A stretch of DNA of 64,000 bases. Source: DASPGQ01 sp035457705 (GTDB taxonomy: Bacteria; Acidobacteriota; Vicinamibacteria; Marinacidobacterales; SMYC01). The notes below the pieces were generated by a model. That model made no database searches and was not told the DNA's origin. It saw only the letters and a program-made list of their open reading frames with translations. The stretch covers positions 71,565 to 135,564 of the forward strand of contig DATIBD010000019.1 of the NCBI GenBank assembly GCA_035457705.1, in the 5' to 3' direction. Within the stretch, counting starts at the first letter, position 1. The number at the start of each line of letters is the position of its first letter. The translations under genes were made by a program, and so were the position numbers. Of the stretch, positions 35,770 through 44,180 are shown in pieces.

Positions 35770-36449
35770 GACCCGACGCTCGAGAAGGGGGCCTTGTGAG
35801 TGAGAGCGAGGGCACAGGAGCCGGAGATGATTCCGCAGACAGCAAGCGCCAAAGCGAGCGAAATAGAGACCAACCACGCTCCGACGGCGGCTCCGGCGAG
35901 CATGAGCGCTGCCGCGGCGCTGCGCCTGCCGAAGCCGGAGTTGTCACCGCCCGCGAGGCGGGAATCCGCCGCGATTCCGGTAACGGTCAAGGTCAGAACG
36001 GTCGTGGTGAGGTCGGGAACCGCGAGCTTGCGCGCCGTCGCGTTCCGGATGCCCATGGCGATGGCCGTCAGAACGATGACCGCGAAGAGGGTGGCGGAGC
36101 CCTCGACGAGGGGGCTCGCCTCCCCGATAACCACGGCCGACGAGAGCAAGAGAAGGATCGCCTCCGCGCCGAACGCGACCCCCGTCCAGCGGTGCCAGGG
36201 AACAACATTCCATCTCCTGGCCGTCCGGCCTCCGATCACGGCGCCGGCGAGGAAGGCGAGAAGCGCGGCGAGAGTTCGCGCCACCGACAACCCTTCCGTC
36301 CCCGCGGCGGCGAATCCCAGCAGCACCACGTTCCCCGTCATGTTCGCGGTGAAAACTCGACCCAGGCCAAGGTAGCTTACCGCGTCGACGACGCCGGTGA
36401 CCGCCGTCAGTACGAGAAGAACGGGCGGGAGAAGGTGATCTCGGTCCAT
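35766..36449 (-). CDS. DUF1275 (YoaK-like) integral membrane protein
   Basis: About 227 residues from ATG 36449 (MDRDHLLPPVLL). Six hydrophobic helices, with the family signatures VVDAVSYLGLGRVFTANMTGNVVLLG near the N-terminus and the downstream AIAMGIRNATARKLAVPDLTTTVLTLTVTG. The function of DUF1275 proteins is unknown. It overlaps the porin gene by 4 bp and the preceding membrane gene by about 43 bp, so all three are probably co-translated. Confidence 0.85.
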   Translation of the reverse strand: MDRDHLLPPVLLVLTAVTGVVDAVSYLGLGRVFTANMTGNVVLLGFAAAGTEGLSVARTLAALLAFLAGAVIGGRTARRWNVVPWHRWTGVAFGAEAILLLLSSAVVIGEASPLVEGSATLFAVIVLTAIAMGIRNATARKLAVPDLTTTVLTLTVTGIAADSRLAGGDNSGFGRRSAAAALMLAGAAVGAWLVSISLALALAVCGIISGSCALALTHKAPFSSVGS

Positions 36450-36838
36450 CGAAGATCGGCGCTCAGAAGCCGGCGCAGCTGCACTCTCGAGAAGAGCTGC
36501 GCGACCATTACGAAGACGTTCAGATAGAGGGCGGTCATGGCGGTGACCACGTAGATCCCTCGCCAGGGCCCGGCAAGCCGACCCCCGTAGAAGGCGTAAA
36601 TCGCGGCGGCGAGCACCAGAAGCGATACGATGCCCACGCCATGGGATGGTAGAAAACGATCCGCTGGAAGAAGGAACCCTGTCACGCTGGTCGCCACGGT
36701 GGTCGCGAGAAAAAAGGCGGTCCATCCGTCGCGCCGCGTCGCCGTCAACAGCCCGTAGGCCACGAGGAATCCCGAAAAGATTCCTGCCAAGCTGATCACC
36801 ACGTGCGCGAACATGAAGGTCGTCATTCGTAGAATCAT
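36407..36838 (-). CDS. Four-helix membrane protein of unknown function
   Basis: 143 residues with four transmembrane stretches: HVVISLAGIFSGFLVAYGLL, WTAFFLATTVATSVTGFLLP, GIVSLLVLAAAIYAFYGG and GIYVVTAMTALYLNVFVMVAQLF. The last 25 residues overlap the next gene and look less natural, so a late frameshift is possible. A start at 36826 (MTTFMFAHV) is equally likely. No function recognised. Confidence 0.6.
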   Translation of the reverse strand: MILRMTTFMFAHVVISLAGIFSGFLVAYGLLTATRRDGWTAFFLATTVATSVTGFLLPADRFLPSHGVGIVSLLVLAAAIYAFYGGRLAGPWRGIYVVTAMTALYLNVFVMVAQLFSRVQLRRLLSADLRWTEITFSRPFFSY

Positions 36839-36859
36839 GGTGTCGTTCTCCCTCCCTGG

Positions 36860-37099
36860 CTACCTGCCGCGCTCAGCGGCGATCCAACTACGAACGTACT
36901 CCGGACAGTTCACGAGGACAGCGCCCTCCTCTTCGACGCGAGCGAGAAACTTCACCGCGTCCCGATCCACGAGCGTCACTTCCGCCAGATCGAGATGGAC
37001 CGGGCGTTCCGCTTCTTCCGCAAGGAGAGCCTCGAGGTCGGCGGCATGATCGCTGTCCATCGCACCACTCAGAGAAAAGGTCACCTCCCATGCGCTCAT
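36860..37099 (-). CDS. Small STAS-like domain protein
   Basis: 79 residues from ATG 37099 (MSAWEVTFSLSGAM); an ATG at 37129 would overlap the hydrolase-cupin gene by 10 bp. The pattern VTFSLSGAMDSDHAADLEALL, HLDLAEVTLVDRDAVKFLARVEEEGA and the closing VRSWIAAERGR is STAS-like, but Asp replaces the phosphorylated Ser (VDRDAV). It may be a non-switchable STAS relative. It sits second in the sigma-54 operon. Confidence 0.65.
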   Translation of the reverse strand: MSAWEVTFSLSGAMDSDHAADLEALLAEEAERPVHLDLAEVTLVDRDAVKFLARVEEEGAVLVNCPEYVRSWIAAERGR

Positions 37100-37119
37100 C
37101 GAGCGGTGAATTCGGTATG

Positions 37120-38493
37120 TCAATGGCAATGCTCCGCGTCGCTACCGCAGGGACGACGTGGGTCCGAGCCGGCGTCGACGTACTCGGTGCCCGAAGGTCC
37201 GAAACCCGTTATTTGCACGACCACCGGTTCGGCGCGGGTCTCGGCAAAATGGGCGCGATGGGGCGGTTCAGTGTAGTAGCTTCCCGCCGGTAGCTCTTTC
37301 AGGTCGGATGCTTCGAACCGATGGCCGTAGCCGAGGTACCAGGTTCCCGAGACGACGGTGGCAACGCGATCGTCCGGATGATCGTGTGCCGCGATCCGGG
37401 TATTGGCCGGGACGTACAGCATGATGGTGTAGAGACCTGGCCGATCCGGATCCCCCTTCAGTACGGCCGTCCGGATGCCGGTGGCCCCGGAGGTTCCCGT
37501 GCCCGGGCCGGTTCCCTCGGAGAACTCGAATTCCTCGGGCGTGGTCCGGCGCTCACCGGCTCCGGGTTGGCTCTCATCGAGAAAATCGCGGACGAGCGCC
37601 ACGGTCACCGCCGTATTCTCCTCCATCAACCAGTGCCCGGCTCCCGGAACGATGGCTTCGTGCACATCGGTCGCAGCGTTGCGCATGACCACCGCCATGA
37701 CCCGACCGAAGGATTTCTCTCCACCCACGGCCAGGACCGGCATGGTCAGCTTGGTCTGCTGGGAGATTCTGTTGTCTTCCGCATCCTTCGAAAAGGCCGC
37801 GAACTGAGCGAACCCGGCGCGCATCGCCCCCGGCTGCGCATAGAGCGCGGCATAATGTCCGCGAGTGGCCTCGTCGATCTTGGATGGGTCCGCCGCGAAC
37901 TCGTTCCAGAAGCGATCGAGGAAGATGCGCTCGCGACCCTCGACCAGCCGCTCGGCGTCGGGACCTCCGAAGGAAAAGTGCCAGAGAGCAGGACTGCGGA
38001 TGATCTCGTCCCAGGGATCGATGCCGGGGATCGGTGCATCCATCACGACCAGGCGATCGACCGTCTCCGGGTATCGCGCGGCGTAGGCGTAAGCGACCAT
38101 GTTGCCGATGTCGTGCCCAACCACCGCGGCACGGTCCTTTCCGAGGGCGGTGACCACGGCACGGATATCCGCGGCTTGAGTCTTCTTGTCGTAGCCGACT
38201 TCCCGATGAGATGAGCGTCCCATCCCGCGGAGGTCGGGAATGATCACGGTGTGAGTCTTTTGGAGCTCGGCGGCCAGCGGTCCCCACATGTCGCCCGTGT
38301 TGCCGTAACCGTGAATGAGCAGGGCCACGGGTCCCGACCCGCCCGACCGAACGAAGATATCCGCTCCAGAGGCGGTCGTGATGGTCTCGGTCTTGAATGT
38401 CGAAGGCACCGATGGTTGCGCGCCCGCCCCACGTCCTCTCAGCGCTATACCGAGTGCAATCGTGGTGAATAAAGCTTTCATTTCAGTGGTCAT
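37120..38493 (-). CDS. Secreted alpha/beta hydrolase (epoxide hydrolase/dehalogenase-like) fused to a cupin domain
   Basis: 457 residues: signal peptide (ALFTTIALGIALRGRGAGAQ), then an alpha/beta-hydrolase domain (about 40-315) with LLIHGYGNTGDMW, nucleophile Asp in VVGHDIGNMVAYAYA and late His in PGAGHWLMEE. The Asp nucleophile points to epoxide hydrolase, haloacetate dehalogenase or related activity. Residues about 320-440 form a cupin (AAHDHPDDRVATVVSGTWYLGYG, ... TEPPHRAHFAETR) with metal-ligand histidines. The fusion is unusual. GGAGG precedes ATG, and a sigma-54 promoter lies 34 bp upstream. It is first gene of a five-gene operon with STAS-like, membrane and porin genes. Confidence 0.85.
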   Translation of the reverse strand: MTTEMKALFTTIALGIALRGRGAGAQPSVPSTFKTETITTASGADIFVRSGGSGPVALLIHGYGNTGDMWGPLAAELQKTHTVIIPDLRGMGRSSHREVGYDKKTQAADIRAVVTALGKDRAAVVGHDIGNMVAYAYAARYPETVDRLVVMDAPIPGIDPWDEIIRSPALWHFSFGGPDAERLVEGRERIFLDRFWNEFAADPSKIDEATRGHYAALYAQPGAMRAGFAQFAAFSKDAEDNRISQQTKLTMPVLAVGGEKSFGRVMAVVMRNAATDVHEAIVPGAGHWLMEENTAVTVALVRDFLDESQPGAGERRTTPEEFEFSEGTGPGTGTSGATGIRTAVLKGDPDRPGLYTIMLYVPANTRIAAHDHPDDRVATVVSGTWYLGYGHRFEASDLKELPAGSYYTEPPHRAHFAETRAEPVVVQITGFGPSGTEYVDAGSDPRRPCGSDAEHCH

Positions 38494-38526
38494 ATGGTTT
38501 CGCCTCCCTGGGTCGTAGCGAAGAGA

Positions 38527-38542
38527 GCAATTCCCGCGCCAG
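38527..38542 (-). promoter_or_regulatory. Sigma-54 (-24/-12) promoter
   Basis: On the minus strand TGGCGCGGGAATTGCT has GG and GC separated by 10 bp and the conserved TTGCT -12 box. The start of transcription would be near 38517, 24 nt before the hydrolase-cupin ATG. Confidence 0.75.
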
Positions 38543-38594
38543 CGCTAAGTGACTGCATAGACGGAGGGGCGAACGATTGACGATGACGAGGTTC

Positions 38595-38618
38595 CGCCAA
38601 TTGGCGAGTTTTCGCCAG
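38595..38618. promoter_or_regulatory. Upstream activator palindromes (sigma-54 enhancer site)
   Basis: CGCCAATTGGCG (38595-38606) is a perfect palindrome, and TTGGCGAGTTTTCGCCAG (38601-38618) overlaps it as an imperfect inverted repeat. The second closely matches palindromes at 45255 and 54202, each likewise about 40-60 bp upstream of a sigma-54 core. It lies just after the 3' end of the activator gene encoded upstream. Confidence 0.7.
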
Positions 38619-38629
38619 GCGCGGTGCCC

Positions 38630-41323
38630 TTAGTCCTGAGGTGGGCTCGCCTTGAAACGGTGCTTGTTGAGTCCGAGAGACCGGATCCTGGACTCGAGAG
38701 TCGATCGCGGAATACCCAGTTTCGCGGCCGCGCCGGACGGTCCCGAGACGCGGCCTTTGCTCTCCATGAGCGCCGCCTCGACCATGGCTCGCTCACGCGA
38801 TCGAAGCTCGTTGTCGAGCGGCCGCTGGACAGGGGACTGGACGGTGGACCGCCCGATCAGCCAGCTTTCATCGACGGACAACCGTTCACTGTCGCAAAGG
38901 ATCACCGCGCGCTCGATGACGTTCTGAAGCTCGCGGACATTTCCCGGCCAGGGATAGGACTGCAGCAGATCGAGGGCCTCTCGTTCAATGCCGGTGATTT
39001 TCTTGCCCGCGCGCTTGGCGAACCGGTAGACGAAGTACTCCACCAGAAGTGGGATATCAGCCGGACGCTTGCGGAGCGCCGGCACTTCGAGCGGGAGCAC
39101 GTTCAAGCGATAGAACAGGTCGGGCCGGAACGACCTTTCGACCACCGCGGCCTGCAGGTCGCGATTCGTGGCGGCAATCACGCGCACGTCGACTCGAATC
39201 GGCCGGCTGCCGCCAATCCGTTGGAACTCCCGCTCCTGCAACACACGCAACAGGGCCACCTGGGTATCGGCGGGCAGCTCGCCGACCTCGTCGAGAAAGA
39301 TCGTCCCCCCATCCGCGAGCTCGAACGCCCCTTTCCTTTGCTGGAGGGCGCCGGTGAAGGCACCGCGCTCATGACCGAACAATTCGGACGTGATGAGCGA
39401 TGCGGGCACCGCGGCGCAGTGGATGCTGACGAAGGCCCGCGCCGAGCGCGCCGAGCGCTTGTGAATCGCGCGGGCCACGAGCTCCTTGCCCGTCCCCGTT
39501 TCGCCGGTGATGAGCACCGTGGAGTCCGTCGGTGCTACCTTTTCCAGCTGAACGAGAACCTTGCGGAGCGCGTCCGAAGAGCCGACGATTTCTTCGAACA
39601 TGGAGGCGCGGTTGATCTCCTCGCGCAAGACGCGGTTCTCGTTGCGTATCCGCTCTTCCGCGCGTTTCCGATCGTCGATATCCGTACCGGTCGCGTACCA
39701 GCGGAGAATGCGACCTCGTTCGTCCACCAGCGGCTTGTAATAAATGAGGAACCACCGGAACTGCCCGTCCTTCCGGCGGGCTCGCATCTCCAATTCGAAG
39801 GGCGCACCCTTCTCGAGTCCCTTCCGGCGTTGTTCCGCCAAGCGCTCGAGGTCCTCGGGATGAAAGAGTCGCGAGCGAAAGTCCTCCCGGGCGACTTCTC
39901 CGGCGCCGAGACCGCTGTATTCCAGCACCGACTCATTGGCATACTGGACCTTTCCGTCCGGGCTCAGGGCAGCAATGAGCTGAGGGATGGTATCGATGAT
40001 CTGGCGGAGCTCAGCCTCGTTGCGGCGAATCGTTTCTTCGGCCCGCTTGTTCTCGGTCACATCGGACACGGCACCCACGAACTCGAGCTTCCCGGACGGA
40101 TTCCTGACGGCGTGGGCCACCACGTGCAGGTGTCGGATGGAACCATCCTCGAGCAGCAACCGATGTTCGAAATCCAGGTTTGCTCCATCCCGTGCGCGCG
40201 CGACCGCCTCTCGCACGAGCGCCAGATCCTCCGGATGGACGCGCTGGAACACGAGCTCCAGCGTGGGCTTGGCGCCAGGTTCATATCCGAGAATGGAAAA
40301 CGTCTCTTTCGACCAGAACAGCTCGTCGCTGGACACATCCCACCCGAAACTGCCGGTCCGGCTCAATCGCTGGGCTTCGGCCAGGTAGGCTTCACTTTGC
40401 CGCTGCGCCGTCTCCGTCCGCGTGCGGCAGATGGCGATACTCGCCAGGTGCGTAACCTCGTCGATCACGCGCCGATGTTGGAGAGTGGGACTGCCGGGTT
40501 GGCGTGACAGGATGGCGAATGTTCCCAAAACCTGGCCGTCCGATCCGCGGATGGGCGTCGACCAGCACGCCCGCAGCCCCGCGTTCTCGGCAACGTCTCG
40601 ATGCGGGGCCCACAGCGGATCCGTCGAAATGTCGGCGACGATGACGGATTCATTGCGATATACCGCCGTCCCGCACGAGCCCTGCGACGGCCCGACCTCG
40701 ACTCCGTCGAGCGCCTCGGTGTAGGCACGCGGAAGGCTGCCACGCGCGGCGTACCAAAGGCGGTTGTCATCCGGATTCAAAAGCATGATGGAGACGAAGG
40801 AGCGAGGAAACAGGCTTTCCACCATGCGGCACGAACCATCCAGGATTGATTCCAGTGAGCCCCCTTGGGCGAGTATCTCCAGAAGCCGGTTTTCCCCGGC
40901 CAGCAGCGCCTCCGCTCGTCTTCGATCCTCGATGTCGGTGTTGGTTCCGTACCATGCGACCAGCGCGCCCTGGTGGTCGCGAAGCGGCACTGTGCGAATC
41001 AGAAACCAGCGGTATTCGCCGTCGAAGCGCCGAATCCGTGCTTCGACCTCATCTGGAGCTCCGGATGCCAAAGCCCGGCGCCACGTCTGGAGGAAACCCG
41101 GAACGTCGTCGCTGTGCAAAACGTCGGCGTCGGTCCACACCCATCCCTGGCTCTGCTCCGCCGAGACTCCCGTGTAGTCGACCCACTGCTGATTCACGAA
41201 TTGAACGGCCCCATCGGACCCCGCGCGCCAGACATGGGCCGGAAGAACGTCGACCACCATCGAAACGTCAGGTTGGGCTGCGGCCAACCGCCGCTCATGA
41301 ACATCCCCGTGATCGGCTACCAC
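38630..41323 (-). CDS. PAS-GAF-PAS-PAS sigma-54-dependent transcriptional activator
   Basis: 897 residues starting with GTG. Domains in order: PAS (about 15-135), GAF (about 140-310; SFVSIMLLNPDDNRLWYAA, GSCGTAVYRNESVIVADI), PAS (about 320-440), PAS (about 445-565), sigma-54 AAA+ (about 590-825; GETGTGKE, GAFTGA, IFLDEVGEL) and a Fis-type HTH (SGAAAKLGIPRSTLESRI). No receiver or transmembrane segment. The GAF/PAS array suggests sensing of a small molecule or redox signal. It is encoded just upstream of the sigma-54-driven hydrolase-cupin operon, on the same strand, and probably controls it and the dehydrogenase operon that carries the same palindrome. Confidence 0.9.
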   Translation of the reverse strand: MVADHGDVHERRLAAAQPDVSMVVDVLPAHVWRAGSDGAVQFVNQQWVDYTGVSAEQSQGWVWTDADVLHSDDVPGFLQTWRRALASGAPDEVEARIRRFDGEYRWFLIRTVPLRDHQGALVAWYGTNTDIEDRRRAEALLAGENRLLEILAQGGSLESILDGSCRMVESLFPRSFVSIMLLNPDDNRLWYAARGSLPRAYTEALDGVEVGPSQGSCGTAVYRNESVIVADISTDPLWAPHRDVAENAGLRACWSTPIRGSDGQVLGTFAILSRQPGSPTLQHRRVIDEVTHLASIAICRTRTETAQRQSEAYLAEAQRLSRTGSFGWDVSSDELFWSKETFSILGYEPGAKPTLELVFQRVHPEDLALVREAVARARDGANLDFEHRLLLEDGSIRHLHVVAHAVRNPSGKLEFVGAVSDVTENKRAEETIRRNEAELRQIIDTIPQLIAALSPDGKVQYANESVLEYSGLGAGEVAREDFRSRLFHPEDLERLAEQRRKGLEKGAPFELEMRARRKDGQFRWFLIYYKPLVDERGRILRWYATGTDIDDRKRAEERIRNENRVLREEINRASMFEEIVGSSDALRKVLVQLEKVAPTDSTVLITGETGTGKELVARAIHKRSARSARAFVSIHCAAVPASLITSELFGHERGAFTGALQQRKGAFELADGGTIFLDEVGELPADTQVALLRVLQEREFQRIGGSRPIRVDVRVIAATNRDLQAAVVERSFRPDLFYRLNVLPLEVPALRKRPADIPLLVEYFVYRFAKRAGKKITGIEREALDLLQSYPWPGNVRELQNVIERAVILCDSERLSVDESWLIGRSTVQSPVQRPLDNELRSRERAMVEAALMESKGRVSGPSGAAAKLGIPRSTLESRIRSLGLNKHRFKASPPQD

Positions 41324-42057
41324 GATTCCCTTTCGGATCTTCCCCGGACGGAGCGTGCGAATCCGAGCGGGAAGCTTACCGCGATGCTACCACTCGCGCC
41401 ACCGGCTTGACGCCGGGGCAAGAATGGACTTTCGGTCATGGTGAGCCGTGAATCGCGGGTGGTGCGCTCCTTTCCGTCCCCATCGGTGTGGCCGCCGCCA
41501 TCGCCAATGCCGTGTACCACGCCATCGGCCGGAGCTTTCGCGAGCTCCCCGTCACCATCCACCAGCTCCTCTGACGTACGGCTCGAAGCCGGACCGGAGA
41601 CAGTTTTAATCTTCAAAATGCTTTGACCTATTCCCTGTAGAGTCTCAAGCGTGAGCGTCTTCGCAAAAGGCTCTATGAGGCCTTCCAGAAACACTTTCAA
41701 TTCTGGCTGCGTAGTTGGCGCTCCCCGTTTCTCTAATCCCATGGCAATCACACGACTCAAGTCACGTTTGGCATCGGGGTCAAGCTGCTGAGCGATCGCG
41801 TCAAGTGCTTTCAGCACCTCCGGCACGAATTCACTACTGTCGCCCTTGTTCTTGACTGCGACCATGATGCTATTGATCAGAATCGTCAGCGCCGAACGCG
41901 CTACCACCAGGGCCCATTCAGGACGGGGGGCTTCCGCTGGAGTCAGAGCACCTACCATCGCGAGCGGTGGAATGTGGTAGTAGTTGTAGGTGTATTTGGT
42001 CGAGGGCTTCGTGTTTTCTGTGGCGGCCGCACGCGCGGCGGTAGTTGTTTCAGGCAT
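41317..42057 (-). CDS. Protein of unknown function with a probable non-native C-terminus
   Basis: 246 codons. The first 155 look like a real protein: a low-complexity start (MPETTTAARAAATENTKP), then NYYHIPPLAMVGAL, LVVARSALTILINSIMVAVK, LKALDAIAQQLDPDAKRDLSRVIAM and FLEGLIEPFAKTLTLETL. I recognise no family. From about 41590 on, the frame is antisense to the remnant of a molybdenum hydroxylase gene and becomes Gly/Asp-rich, so the native 3' end was probably lost in a recombination event. It follows the dehydrogenase gene by 41 bp on the same strand, and its stop overlaps the activator start codon. Confidence 0.55.
   Translation of the reverse strand: MPETTTAARAAATENTKPSTKYTYNYYHIPPLAMVGALTPAEAPRPEWALVVARSALTILINSIMVAVKNKGDSSEFVPEVLKALDAIAQQLDPDAKRDLSRVIAMGLEKRGAPTTQPELKVFLEGLIEPFAKTLTLETLQGIGQSILKIKTVSGPASSRTSEELVDGDGELAKAPADGVVHGIGDGGGHTDGDGKERTTRDSRLTMTESPFLPRRQAGGASGSIAVSFPLGFARSVRGRSERESW
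41452..41576 (+). pseudogene. 3' end of a xanthine-dehydrogenase-type molybdenum-binding subunit gene
   Basis: The plus strand reads SVPIGVAAAIANAVYHAIG, then RSFRELPVTIHQLL-stop, the standard C-terminus of aldehyde oxidase/xanthine dehydrogenase large subunits. Only about 41 codons remain, beginning right after a TGA. The rest of the roughly 750-codon gene is missing, so this marks a left-hand junction of the accessory region. Confidence 0.75.
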
Positions 42058-42098
42058 GATCGTCTCCTTTCAAGAATGTTTGGTGATTCACCTATCCG

Positions 42099-42992
42099 TC
42101 ATTTCGATTGGGTTCGCAGACGAACTTGCGGCGCTGTGTTGTATTTGTAAAAGCCTTCGCCGCTTGCTTGGCCCAGCTTGCCCTGGTCGATGTAGTGCGC
42201 TTTGAGGTATCGGGCGTTGGCCCGGGCCCCCTCGTCACCCGCCGCAGCGATGTTGTAGGCGGTGTTGAGCCCGACGACGTCCAGCATTTGTAGCGGGCCC
42301 GTCGGTGCGCCCGTGGCGATGCGCCACGACTTGTCGATCGTCTCGGGGTCGGCGACGCCTTTTCGGACGAGGCTCTGCGTGGCAGTCAGGAACGGGACGA
42401 GTAGCGAGTTGACCACATAGCCGGCCTGCTCCTTTTGAATCTTGATCGGCTCCATGCCGATCCGCTGCGCGAACTCAACTACAGCGTCGTAGACGGCCGG
42501 ATCGGTGCCGGCGTGGCCCATAATCTCAGCGATGTTGTGGATCCAGATCTCGTTCGCGAAGTGCAGCGCGAGGAACCGGTCGGGCCGGCCCGTCGCGTCA
42601 GCGAGGTCGCTCGGCAGAAGCGTGGAGCTGTTAGTGGCAAAGATCGTCTTCTCGGGCGCGAGCGGCCCGAGCATCGTGTAGAGCTGTCGCTTGACGTCCA
42701 GGCGCTCTGGCGCTGACTCGATTACGAGATCCGCGTCGCGAACCGCGTCGGCAAGGCTCCATGAATACTTGATTTTCGCCAAGGCTGCTTGCGCTCGCCC
42801 GCCGCGTGCGCCCTCTACCTCGCGTTCATAACGCGCCGCGAGCTCCTCGAAACGCTTTCTGGCTGCTTTTACAATCTCTTCGTTGATGTCGTATGCGGTG
42901 ACCTCGAACCCGGAGTACGCGGTCTGATACGCGATCTGTGAACCGAGGACGCCGGTTCCGAGCGCGGTGACGTTGTTGATATTTGTCGTCAT
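42099..42992 (-). CDS. 3-hydroxyacyl-CoA dehydrogenase (copy 1)
   Basis: 297 residues from ATG 42992 (MTTNINNV). NAD fold VTALGTGVLGSQIAYQTAYSG, FATNSSTLLPSDLADATGRPDRFLALHFANEIW and the C-terminal domain ending EGFYKYNTAPQVRLRTQSK. The family has a catalytic His-Glu pair; HFANEIW holds the His, and Glu lies further on. It oxidises 3-hydroxyacyl-CoA or a related 3-hydroxy acid with NAD+. It is a close paralogue of the 44181 gene, with identical length and tail. The preceding catalase-like gene ends 1 bp before it, so it is in the same operon. Confidence 0.85.
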   Translation of the reverse strand: MTTNINNVTALGTGVLGSQIAYQTAYSGFEVTAYDINEEIVKAARKRFEELAARYEREVEGARGGRAQAALAKIKYSWSLADAVRDADLVIESAPERLDVKRQLYTMLGPLAPEKTIFATNSSTLLPSDLADATGRPDRFLALHFANEIWIHNIAEIMGHAGTDPAVYDAVVEFAQRIGMEPIKIQKEQAGYVVNSLLVPFLTATQSLVRKGVADPETIDKSWRIATGAPTGPLQMLDVVGLNTAYNIAAAGDEGARANARYLKAHYIDQGKLGQASGEGFYKYNTAPQVRLRTQSK

Positions 42993-42993
42993 G

Positions 42994-44139
42994 TCAATTG
43001 TTCTCCTTTGGGGCCACCGGGTACGGCAGCACCCCATCTGCACCTGCAGGCTCGGTTTGCGGCTGGTGATTGAGCGTCCGGCGCAGCTTGGCTGACGCGC
43101 TGTAGATCCGTCGCACCTGCATGATTTCGCCAAGCGGCCTGTGTTCCTCAGTGACCCGCCACTGGTTGAACGCGAGCGCATCTGTCTTCTCGAAATTCTC
43201 GTTCCCCGAAATGTCCTGGCGCGGGATATGGACCCGTCCAACCGTTACGAAGGGAGAGAGCGTTTCCGGCCATTCGACCGTTGTATCGTTGACCGGCATC
43301 GCATCGAGGTCGGTGCACAGCTGCACCTGGAGGTCGAAATCGAATGCGCTGGCCTGCAGTTCGTCAACCACGGTCGGATAGAACACGTCTGGCCGACTGC
43401 GCACGTCGAGTTCTCGATGGATAACGCGTGTGCTGTTTTCCGTGGCCGGCGCGAGGCGGATCTTCGCGACGTAGTCACCGTGACGCACCGCAGCCATGCT
43501 CCAGAACGTCGTCAACAGCGGGTTGCGTACCGGCGTCTGCGCCAATTTGACGAACGCGAACAGCTCGTCCCATGCCCAGTCGGACCGCTCGAACGTCCCC
43601 TTGCCGGTGACAAGATGCGTGAGCAGCTCGTGGAAGCCCGTCTTACCGCGCGCCAGGTACTGAGGCGCGTTGTTGGCGATCTCCTGGAGCATTAGATAGT
43701 GCTTCGCCTTGTTGGCGGTGAAAATGGGGTTGTTCTTGAGCACGAGGTCGAAAGTCGCCGAGTCCGGCTCGTCTTCGACCAGCTTCGATCCGGGAACATC
43801 GAAGATCTTCATGGCGCATCCCAGAACCCCTGAGAGCGTGGCGTCCGGCCCCAAATGGTTGGAGGCGCTGGAGAACCTAATCAGTGCACCGTGGCGGCCT
43901 GGCGTGGCATAAATCCCCTGCGCGTATGCCGGCGGCACGTTCCGCAGGATCTGGACCTCCGCTTTGACCACGCCGAATGTCTTCGCGTGCGCGCCGCGGA
44001 CGGCCCGCCCGCTGCCCTCGACCACCGGCGATTCGCGGACCTTCTTTTCCCAGAAGGCGATGATCGGTTCCAAGAGCCGATCGAGATCCGGATCGATGGT
44101 CTCGATCTCAGCCGTATATCGGACGAAATCCAGTCGCAT
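42994..44139 (-). CDS. Catalase-family heme-dependent protein (y4iL-like)
   Basis: 381 residues. Catalase-like core: SGRAVRGAHAKTFGVVKAEVQIL (distal His region), GRHGALIRFSSASNHLGPDATLSGVLGCAMKIF and LVLKNNPIFTANKAKHYL. It is shorter than monofunctional catalases and lacks their full C-terminal region, matching the catalase-related group found in rhizobia (y4iL). Activity may be peroxidase or fatty-acid-peroxide-related rather than true catalase. It stands between two 3-hydroxyacyl-CoA dehydrogenase genes in the sigma-54-driven operon. Confidence 0.8.
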   Translation of the reverse strand: MRLDFVRYTAEIETIDPDLDRLLEPIIAFWEKKVRESPVVEGSGRAVRGAHAKTFGVVKAEVQILRNVPPAYAQGIYATPGRHGALIRFSSASNHLGPDATLSGVLGCAMKIFDVPGSKLVEDEPDSATFDLVLKNNPIFTANKAKHYLMLQEIANNAPQYLARGKTGFHELLTHLVTGKGTFERSDWAWDELFAFVKLAQTPVRNPLLTTFWSMAAVRHGDYVAKIRLAPATENSTRVIHRELDVRSRPDVFYPTVVDELQASAFDFDLQVQLCTDLDAMPVNDTTVEWPETLSPFVTVGRVHIPRQDISGNENFEKTDALAFNQWRVTEEHRPLGEIMQVRRIYSASAKLRRTLNHQPQTEPAGADGVLPYPVAPKENN

Positions 44140-44180
44140 CTGTCACCGCCTTTCAACAACGCTTGGCAACTCAATGACTC

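Noticed and set aside
38624..40507. 627-codon plus-strand open frame
   Set aside because: Antisense to the sigma-54 activator with intact GAFTGA and PAS modules; no independent features.
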